From assembly GCF_000482245.1 (NCBI RefSeq), contig NZ_AWNH01000013.1, positions 1-64,000 on the forward strand: a stretch of DNA of 64,000 nt, read 5' to 3'. The stretch comes from Leptolyngbya sp. Heron Island J. GTDB lineage: Bacteria; Cyanobacteriota; Cyanobacteriia; Phormidesmidales; Phormidesmidaceae. Position 1 is the stretch's first letter. Each line of letters begins with the position of its first letter. Under the pieces are notes generated by a model. It did not search any database, was not told the DNA's origin, and was given only the letters and a program-made list of their open reading frames with translations. This document shows, one piece after another, positions 58,195 to 64,000 of this stretch. The translations under genes were made by a program, and so were the position numbers.

Positions 58195-59817
58195 TTATCC
58201 AGCTTCTGCATCATTTTCCCAGAGGGGGGCGGCAAAATTAGCTAGCCAGCGTTTGACCCAATAGGTAGCACGGCAGTCATCTTCGTTATATTTCAAAATA
58301 TCGTTCAGGTACTGTTCATCCTGGCTAGATAGCCAATTGTCATACCAGCAGATGGATTGGGCTCCGTTAGCACTACTGTCGCGCCACTCAAAGCCAATCC
58401 AACGAGCAATATGTTTTAAGGCATAGCTCTCGATGGGGAGTGTGACCGAGTCGACAATGCGCTTATGAATATCCACAAAGCGACTTAGTAGTTCATCTAT
58501 GTCGATAATGGTGCCGTAACGTTCTGCCAGGCGTCTAACGGTTTGGGCTTCGTAGGGGCAGAAATGGTAAATCGGTGACTCTGGATAGTGGGCGACGACG
58601 TGTTGAAACTGATGCCATGCACTGGCTTCGCCTTCGGGTTCCCGCGCGACTAGGGGAATAAAGGTTTCTGTGTGGGTCTGGGTGTTGATGACTAAGAGGC
58701 CGTGGAGGTAGACCAAATCTTTGTCAGGCGCTGCTTCAATGTCGAAATATAGCTCGATAGGGGCGCTGGGCAGTTCCTGAGGAGATAGGGTGAAGCAATT
58801 GTTGGCATCGGTACGTGCGATCGCAGCGCCAGATAATTTTGCCTGGGCCTGATGCACCAGTTTTTCCGCCACCTTTAATTCAAAGCCTGATGCTTGGGCC
58901 AACGTGGCGGGCTGATTACGCGCTAACGTTTCAACCGTTGTCAGTCCGAGCTTTTCTAGATGGCGGTAGCGATTGAGGGTAACACCCGGTAGGAGGGACA
59001 AATGATTCTGATTTTGGGCTACATCGTAACAGTGGTTAAGCCATACGCACATATCACAGCGACTGCGGCTAATAAATACATCCGGCGTTTCCTCTGATGT
59101 CAGTACCGCCCCACAGGTATCTAGCAGATCCAGTAAGGTGGGCCATTGTTTTTCTAAGTCAATTACATAGTGGCGCTCTTTTAGGCGTAAATGGGCCATA
59201 GTCGGTACCACACCCTGCCAGGCAGCCAGCACATAGGCATGGAATGCTGCAGTTAGCTGATATTCCTGCTTAGGTTTTTTTCCCAGCTTGATATCTAACG
59301 GTACATAGTGCCAATTACCCAGCCAGGAGCCCCCTGGTTGCTTAATCCAGAGGTCAGGCTGACTAACATAGCCAATGGTGCCGTCTTCGCACATTGCCGC
59401 CATTTTGCCTCGACAGATGTAGTCCACTCCTTGCTGCATCAGGGCAAAGGTTTCCTGGGCTGTCGCGGCGACATTCGCCGCATGACGTTTAGGACGACTA
59501 ATAGGGCTAAACTCAGTCAAAACTGTCTGACGATGGGCGGCACTGTCGCTCTTGAGCTTGACCAGATAGTCGCTGGGGGTAGCTTGTAAATCCTGATCTC
59601 CGTAAACATCCAGGTACGCTCGCCGTTGACAGCGGAGAAATGTAAACAGCGTACTATCTTCAATTATTTGGTCTGGATTCGCCTGCTCCAACGACCAAGG
59701 AGAAGCTGGAGATATCCACTCAAGAGCCGATGCTGGTGTAGAGGAACCAGCATCCTGATGTGGCAGCGTGGGTAACCTAGCAACCACTGTCTTCCCAAGC
59801 CTGTTGGCAAGACGCAA
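58195..59817 (-). CDS. TM0106-family RecB-like nuclease with RNase H-like tail
   Basis: 540 residues from TTG 59817, the first start after a stop; the native start may be further inside. Seen: FLRCQRRAYLDVYGD, VPLDIKLGKKPKQEYQLTAA (PD-(D/E)xK-type DxK), and a Cys cluster RCDMCVWLNHC like the iron-sulfur site of Cas4/RecB nucleases. A second module (~375-530) has YFDIEAAPDKDLVY and NEDDCRATYWVKRW, the DxE and Asp motifs of RNase H-like exonucleases. Known: this family joins both nuclease folds; role unknown. A 12-bp palindrome lies 76 bases upstream. Confidence 0.88.
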   Translation of the reverse strand: MRLANRLGKTVVARLPTLPHQDAGSSTPASALEWISPASPWSLEQANPDQIIEDSTLFTFLRCQRRAYLDVYGDQDLQATPSDYLVKLKSDSAAHRQTVLTEFSPISRPKRHAANVAATAQETFALMQQGVDYICRGKMAAMCEDGTIGYVSQPDLWIKQPGGSWLGNWHYVPLDIKLGKKPKQEYQLTAAFHAYVLAAWQGVVPTMAHLRLKERHYVIDLEKQWPTLLDLLDTCGAVLTSEETPDVFISRSRCDMCVWLNHCYDVAQNQNHLSLLPGVTLNRYRHLEKLGLTTVETLARNQPATLAQASGFELKVAEKLVHQAQAKLSGAAIARTDANNCFTLSPQELPSAPIELYFDIEAAPDKDLVYLHGLLVINTQTHTETFIPLVAREPEGEASAWHQFQHVVAHYPESPIYHFCPYEAQTVRRLAERYGTIIDIDELLSRFVDIHKRIVDSVTLPIESYALKHIARWIGFEWRDSSANGAQSICWYDNWLSSQDEQYLNDILKYNEDDCRATYWVKRWLANFAAPLWENDAEAG

Positions 59818-60128
59818 CTAAAGGTATTGAAATCATCAAAGCAGTAGAGCGTGCTCTTTTAGCAGAGGCTTAGCGCTTGCGACTAATGTAACGCAAACGT
59901 TTGCTTATTTACTAACACGCTCCAGGTGAAATCGCAATAATGATTTGGGTAAAAATTAAGTCGTGAGTTGCGATTCGTCTAAGCAATCCACCATCTTCAA
60001 GTGCTTAGTTTGGCTCGAAGGCCTTTTGACTTCATCCTCCATACAGATATAGCTGAAAACTTGAGCTGCAAAACTCAACGGGCAAAGTTTTTGTTTCCTG
60101 GCAAAAAGCTGATACGGCTTATCCAAAG
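59818..60128. other. Intergenic, no gene seen
   Basis: 311 bases between two minus-strand genes. Apart from the palindrome at 59893-59904, nothing recognised. Confidence 0.4.
59893..59904. promoter_or_regulatory. 12-bp palindrome GCAAACGTTTGC
   Basis: Perfect palindrome with a central CG, as in LacI-family operators, 76 bases upstream of the nuclease gene. No LacI-type regulator is in the window. Confidence 0.4.
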
Positions 60129-61262
60129 TTAGGCCGACAGTAGCCCTGCACTCATCCGTTTTAACCCTCGCGTGACGACGTCGGAGTAACGCAGTTTGCC
60201 TAAGAAGACATCACCCATGATCTGTGTGCCGCGGGGATGCTTAACACCAACGCGATAGCCAATCTTGGGGGCTAGATAAAAGGCTTTAGCTAATCGAGCC
60301 GCCCAGCGCATCTCGTTGCCCCATTCCTGGATCATAGTCTGGGTATAGTCGGCCAGAGCCTGCTCATTACCGGCTAAGGCACGACGAATGGCCTCTGAGG
60401 CCTTAAGCCCACTAAAAATCGAAGGGCGAATTCCTTCAGCCGTAAATGGATCAACTACGCAGGCAGCTTCTCCAGCCAGAACCGCCTGGGTCGTATGCAG
60501 GGTCTGATCGCCATCCCAAAGACAAATGGGGTGACCGTGTTTGGTTTCTTCATTGATGTCGACGCCAAACTGTTTGGAATAGTCGGCTAGGGGCTGCACT
60601 AAATCACGGGACTTGCGTTTAGCTGAGATAAAAGCGCCGCTGCCCAAGGAGTAGCCGTCTGCTTTAGGAAAATTCCAGACGTAGCCATTTTTGAGTAAAC
60701 CAAATTCAAAATGGACAATGTGGCCATCGTGGACTGGCAGCCGGGGCTCGGTTTCAATGGCTCCGGCCATAACTGTTTTGCGTTGCTTAAACCCAAGCCA
60801 CTTGGCCATGGGGCCTTTAGCTCCATCGGCGGCAATGAGATAGCGACCCACAATGGGGGCTGCTGATGTGCTGATGTGCCAGAGGCCATCCCTAAATTCA
60901 ACGCCTGTCGCTTTAGTGCTCTCTTGCAAAATGGCTCCTTGCTTTTGAGCCTGTTGCACCATGTAGTAGTCAAACTCATCGCGACGCACCATCCAAATGG
61001 GCTCTGAGAGTTCGGCAATCACTTCATCTTCTAGGTTGTAGGTGTAGCGTACCTGGGTGACTTTTTGCGAAATCACTGCTTCAAAGTCATAGTCGAACCA
61101 TTCAGCTACTTTAGGGCATACGCCGCCACCACAGGGCTTATAACGGGGCAGTTTATGTTTTTCTAATATCAGTACGGAGTGGCCATTTTTAGCGAGGTGA
61201 TAGGCAGCCGTGGCACCAGCGGGGCCGCCACCAACAACAATGCAATCATAAATAGATGTCAT
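60129..61262 (-). CDS. Geranylgeranyl-reductase-family flavoprotein
   Basis: 377 residues from ATG 61262, where the family begins (MTSIYDCIVVGGGPAGATAAYHLA); an upstream start would add 59 unrelated residues. FAD fold GGGPAG, LPRYKPCGGGVCPK (PCGGG motif of the family), LIAADGAKGPMAKWLG, and GEAACVVDPFTAEGIRPSIF. Known: relatives reduce geranylgeranyl chains of chlorophyll, tocopherol or archaeal lipids; this is not the typical ChlP by length and sequence. It may be co-transcribed with the TetR-like regulator (79-base gap). Confidence 0.9.
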   Translation of the reverse strand: MTSIYDCIVVGGGPAGATAAYHLAKNGHSVLILEKHKLPRYKPCGGGVCPKVAEWFDYDFEAVISQKVTQVRYTYNLEDEVIAELSEPIWMVRRDEFDYYMVQQAQKQGAILQESTKATGVEFRDGLWHISTSAAPIVGRYLIAADGAKGPMAKWLGFKQRKTVMAGAIETEPRLPVHDGHIVHFEFGLLKNGYVWNFPKADGYSLGSGAFISAKRKSRDLVQPLADYSKQFGVDINEETKHGHPICLWDGDQTLHTTQAVLAGEAACVVDPFTAEGIRPSIFSGLKASEAIRRALAGNEQALADYTQTMIQEWGNEMRWAARLAKAFYLAPKIGYRVGVKHPRGTQIMGDVFLGKLRYSDVVTRGLKRMSAGLLSA

Positions 61263-61341
61263 AAAGTCAGCAAATTTACAAGATAAGGCTAATAATACGT
61301 GGTGTAGTTTGCCCAGACTAGGAGGGTTGGCTGACTGTTCG

Positions 61342-62544
61342 TTAAGGTATTGGTTTTTTTCTGTCGAGTTGAGTGGCAGCTGCGATCGCACTTTTTTCCC
61401 TGGCCCGCTGCCCATAGGGCTCCAGTTCAGCGATCTCAAAGCCTGTCAGAATGCTTAAATTTTCCAGCGCAATCCCTCGCATCAACATTTCAACACACCA
61501 GGTTTGTTGAGCTTGTACCGGATGAGGTGTAATGCCACCAACCTCCAGCCCTTCCCACCAAAGGTCCCAACGATCATGGATATCCGCTGCGGTAATCGGT
61601 TCACCGGCGTCGTTGATAAACATGGCGGCTTCATCATCCTTGCGGAGCTTGAGCCACTTTGTCAGCGGATTATTGCTGTATGACCCATATCGTTTGCCTA
61701 AAATCCATTGATTAACCGGCACCTGGCGTGATGGATTGACCACCTGCAAAATGTGCTGAGTTTTATCGCAAATTTGGTGCGATCGCTCTAGATGAATAAT
61801 TTCCCTAGGCAATAATCCTGCTCCAAACAACACCAGTGCCAGGGCATAGTCCTGATGGCCCAAACTACGCGCCTGCTTCATCATGAAATGCACCCAGCTA
61901 GCTGGTAAATCTGCAACTCGGGGTTTGCTGGTTGGATGTGCGATCTCTGGCTCATCAAAGGCATCACTGGGTAACTCTGTGGTGCTGCCCTGAGTTCTAG
62001 TCAACACCGATACCAAGCTGTCTAAAAAATCATCGCGCCCTTGCCAGAGAGACTGCCCTCCAGTAGCTTCAATCACCGCATAGCCCACCACGAGCGAGGC
62101 CAGAATATTGGCCAACTCTGCGGCAGATGGTGTACCCTCCCCCAGCATTTGCTTTAAATGCTGCGTCATCGTCTGTCTAATTTCACTCACCCGGTGTTGC
62201 AATGCCTGCTGGTGCTCCGGCGGATATTGATCCGCTTCACCAATTAATGAACGCACAAAATTTGGAAACTGCTCGAGTAAGGACAAGCAGTTACTGGCAT
62301 AGGCTCTCAAACTATCGGATTGCGGTTCTCCATACAGTTGAGTGATTTGAGGCTCTAATGCGGGTGCTTCTTGCAATATTGCCAATAGCAACCCGTATTT
62401 ATTGCCAAAGTTACGAAATAGAGTGGCCTCATTCACCTCTGCCATATTGGCAATTTGACGGGTAGTAGTATGGCTAATTCCCTGAGATAGAAATAATTCC
62501 AGCGCTGCTTGAGTTAGCCGTTGACGAGTTGAAGGCGAGGACAT
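61342..62544 (-). CDS. TetR-type regulator fused to a degenerate tyrosine-recombinase-like domain
   Basis: 400 residues from ATG 62544; TTG 62556 is an alternative. TetR DNA-binding domain (~1-50): TRQRLTQAALELFLSQGISH, TTRQIANMAEVNEATLFRNF. Ligand/dimer part to ~185. A linker, then ~215-385 reads like a tyrosine recombinase catalytic domain: ALVLFGAGLLPREIIHL (cf. TGLRxSEL), VVNPSRQVPVNQWI, MFINDAGEPITAADIHDRW, ITPHPVQAQQTW (cf. TPHxLRHT), GIALENLSILTGF (cf. LGH) and a retained Tyr377. The catalytic Arg residues and second His are missing. Usual TetR length is ~200, so this is double. Inference: a regulator with a recruited, catalytically dead domain. Confidence 0.8.
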   Translation of the reverse strand: MSSPSTRQRLTQAALELFLSQGISHTTTRQIANMAEVNEATLFRNFGNKYGLLLAILQEAPALEPQITQLYGEPQSDSLRAYASNCLSLLEQFPNFVRSLIGEADQYPPEHQQALQHRVSEIRQTMTQHLKQMLGEGTPSAAELANILASLVVGYAVIEATGGQSLWQGRDDFLDSLVSVLTRTQGSTTELPSDAFDEPEIAHPTSKPRVADLPASWVHFMMKQARSLGHQDYALALVLFGAGLLPREIIHLERSHQICDKTQHILQVVNPSRQVPVNQWILGKRYGSYSNNPLTKWLKLRKDDEAAMFINDAGEPITAADIHDRWDLWWEGLEVGGITPHPVQAQQTWCVEMLMRGIALENLSILTGFEIAELEPYGQRAREKSAIAAATQLDRKKPIP

Positions 62545-62551
62545 CAAAAAA

Positions 62552-62568
62552 TGCAAGTATCACTTGCA
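62552..62568. promoter_or_regulatory. Operator-like palindrome 1 (TGCAAGT-ATC-ACTTGCA)
   Basis: Perfect 7-base arms around 3 bases, 7 bases before the regulator ATG on its strand. Near-identical to palindrome 2; both lie between the divergent regulator and desC. Confidence 0.75.
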
Positions 62569-62600
62569 GGTTGTGTGCAAAGTTGTTAGATTATACCCAT

Positions 62601-62617
62601 TGCAAGTGCTGCTTGCA
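62601..62617. promoter_or_regulatory. Operator-like palindrome 2 (TGCAAGT-GCT-GCTTGCA)
   Basis: Same as palindrome 1 with one arm mismatch. Centres are 49 bases apart, about five helical turns, which would suit cooperative binding. It lies 59 bases before desC. Confidence 0.7.
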
Positions 62618-62676
62618 TCTCGACACTCTAGTCAAGCAGTCACCACACTATTCAAATTTCGTGAGGAGAGTTACTA

Positions 62677-63531
62677 ATGACTACTGCGCGATTAACCCCG
62701 CCATCCCTCAATACCAAACTCCAAAAACCTGCCTTAGACTGGGTAACTCTGGGGTTTTTTGCCGTATTTCATGGGGTGGCCCTGTTGGCCCCATGGTTCT
62801 TTTCTTGGTCTGCCCTGGGCGTAGCAATTTTGCTGCACTGGCTCTGTGGTGGTGTGGGCATTTGTCTAGGATTTCACCGACTGCTCAGCCATCGTAGCTT
62901 TCAGGTGCCACGGTGGTTGGAATATCCAATCGCTGTGCTAGGGACACTTGCAATGGAAGGCGGTCCAATTTTCTGGGTCAGCGGTCATCGTAAGCATCAT
63001 GCATTTACAGAGGATATTGATAAAGATCCCTACTCCGCTAAGCGGGGATTTTGGTGGAGCCACATGCTTTGGATTCTGTACCCCCAGCGCGACAACTTCA
63101 AGCAAGAACGTTATGCCAAGTATGCGCCTGACTTAATGCGTCAGCCTTTCTATCGCTTTTTGAATAATTATTTTCTATTGCTTCAAGTGCCACTTGCACT
63201 ATTGCTATATGCCATTGGTGGTTGGTCCTTTGTTATTTACGGTATCTTTGTTCGAGCTGTTCTACTTTGGCATGCCACTTGGTTAGTTAACTCAGCTACC
63301 CATACTTGGGGCTACCGTACCTTTCACACTAAAGATAATGCCCGTAACCTTTGGTGGGTTTCCCTGGTGACCTATGGAGAAGGCTGGCATAACAACCACC
63401 ATACTTATCCACGAGCAGCTCAAACGGGTTGGAAATGGTGGGAAATCGACGTCACCTGGTATACCATTCAGCTATTTGAGCGACTGGGCTGGGCCACCAA
63501 AGTTAAACGGATTCCAGCGGTGCGTCGCTAA
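62677..63531 (+). CDS. desC: Acyl-lipid delta-9 desaturase
   Basis: 284 residues. Three His boxes: HRLLSH (67-72), HRKHH (104-108) and HNNHH (238-242), with membrane segments before and between (~24-58, ~164-200). Introduces the first double bond in membrane acyl chains. The TetR-like gene is divergent, with two palindromes between, so desC is likely its target. A third, weaker copy of the palindrome is inside the gene at 63182-63198. Confidence 0.95.
   Translation: MTTARLTPPSLNTKLQKPALDWVTLGFFAVFHGVALLAPWFFSWSALGVAILLHWLCGGVGICLGFHRLLSHRSFQVPRWLEYPIAVLGTLAMEGGPIFWVSGHRKHHAFTEDIDKDPYSAKRGFWWSHMLWILYPQRDNFKQERYAKYAPDLMRQPFYRFLNNYFLLLQVPLALLLYAIGGWSFVIYGIFVRAVLLWHATWLVNSATHTWGYRTFHTKDNARNLWWVSLVTYGEGWHNNHHTYPRAAQTGWKWWEIDVTWYTIQLFERLGWATKVKRIPAVRR
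63182..63198. promoter_or_regulatory. Possible third operator copy inside desC
   Basis: TTCAAGT-GCC-ACTTGCA: 5-base complementary core arms; differs from palindrome 1 only in the outer left and spacer bases. It may be chance, being in coding DNA (LLQVPLALL). Confidence 0.3.
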
Positions 63532-63536
63532 CGGAT

Positions 63537-64000
63537 TCATCGACCGACCACACCAGCGTCCAGCGATGGAAATCGCAGCAAATAATACGGAGGTTGGGAA
63601 AGGTCACTCCCTTGATTCAAAGCTGGAGAGCGTTGCAGCTGATTGACCGTGACATAGATATGATTGTCGGGTCCAAAGGCAAAGCCATCGGTCCAGCTTA
63701 GGGATTCATCTTGATAGATAATACGATAAGTGCCATTGGGGTCGACAACGCCAATGGCATTTTTCGTAATGTCAGTGACGTAGACGTTGTTACCAGCATC
63801 AATAGTGATTCCATCACTGATAGGTTTATCGCCAAATCGCTCCACTCTAGCCGATAGTTGTGCTGGTGAAAGGATGCTGTCTAATAAGTCTGAGGTACGA
63901 ATGCGATAGAGGGAACGCCCGGACATAGCACCGTAATAAACCCATTCGTTATCAGGATCGATAGTGATGGGGTTAACACCAATACGTGCTTCCGCATCGC
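63537..64000 (-). CDS. MRJP/yellow-family (L-dopachrome tautomerase-related) protein, 3' part
   Basis: The frame enters from the right edge without a start and runs to a stop at 63537, ~154 residues. Seen: GVNPITIDPDNEWVYYGAMS, GRSLYRIRTSDLLD, ISDGITIDAGNNVYVTDITK and SWTDGFAFGPDNHIYVTVN. These are the beta-propeller repeats of the major royal jelly protein/yellow family, found in some bacteria as exported proteins of unknown substrate. The upstream part lies outside the window. It converges on desC, 5 bases apart. Confidence 0.88.
   Translation of the reverse strand, partial: DAEARIGVNPITIDPDNEWVYYGAMSGRSLYRIRTSDLLDSILSPAQLSARVERFGDKPISDGITIDAGNNVYVTDITKNAIGVVDPNGTYRIIYQDESLSWTDGFAFGPDNHIYVTVNQLQRSPALNQGSDLSQPPYYLLRFPSLDAGVVGR

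Noticed and set aside
1-64000. CRISPR arrays, prophage modules, toxin-antitoxin pairs, inteins
   Set aside because: No regularly spaced repeats, phage structural genes, paired small toxin/antitoxin frames or intein splice motifs were found on reading both strands.

Overview
The window is chromosomal DNA from a cyanobacterium. The evidence is the HIP1 octamer GCGATCGC scattered through genes (for example 10101-10108, 16770-16777, 42437-42444) together with cyanobacterial or chloroplast-type families: a CP12-like protein, a thylakoid-type FtsH, an ABA4-like protein, an acyl-lipid desaturase DesC, an ArsC of the Cys8/80/82 type, and many small families typical of cyanobacteria. Sequence alone does not allow a species name. 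There is no rRNA, no CRISPR array and no complete insertion sequence; one tRNA gene (tRNA-Asp) is present.

Layout. 1-1.1 kb: the edge of an IS630-type element, a truncated repeat protein and a CP12 variant. 1.3-8.2 kb: scattered single genes (ATP-grasp enzyme, stand-alone Clp N-domain protein, XRE regulator divergent from a DUF2834 membrane protein, ExoD-like protein, glyoxalase II). 8.1-11.3 kb: a NarL-type response regulator and a membrane histidine kinase in convergent, overlapping units, each preceded by a small exported-protein gene and the same palindrome; a third copy of the palindrome precedes another exported-protein gene at 18.0 kb. 11.5-15.3 kb: rplI, dnaB, era and yjbQ. 15.5-31 kb: pentapeptide-repeat protein, glycosyltransferase, ftsH, gltX, a DUF1614 membrane protein, FAD oxidoreductase, RidA, a run of exported or lipoprotein genes and a Fur-family regulator.

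30.8-33.8 kb is the replication hub: dnaN and dnaA flank about 500 bp with at least ten DnaA-box-like 9-mers. At the dnaN end there is a double box, a GGCC spacer, four TAG trinucleotides and an AT-rich tract, the arrangement of a bacterial basal unwinding element. This is very probably oriC.

34.7-43.4 kb holds HtrA, peptide deformylase, DEAD-box helicase, ABA4-like protein, GNAT, MutS and a four-EF-hand protein. 43.5-50 kb holds an RMD1/DUF155 protein, a membrane-inserted alpha/beta hydrolase, an ICMT-like protein, a frameshifted DUF1614 paralogue, ArsC and a TPR protein. 51-55 kb is a tandem pair of SulP transporters, only one of which has a cyclic-nucleotide-binding tail. 55.3-58.1 kb has a cupredoxin, an FKBP, small proteins and a perfect 56-bp palindrome beside tRNA-Asp. 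58.2-64 kb has a RecB-like nuclease, a geranylgeranyl-reductase-family flavoprotein, and a regulator joining a TetR domain to what looks like a decayed tyrosine-recombinase domain. That regulator is divergent from desC, with two near-identical palindromes between them.

Most interesting items: the TetR/recombinase-like fusion with its operators beside desC, the palindrome shared by the two-component operons and a third exported-protein gene, the oriC architecture, and the CP12 variant that has lost its disulfide cysteines.
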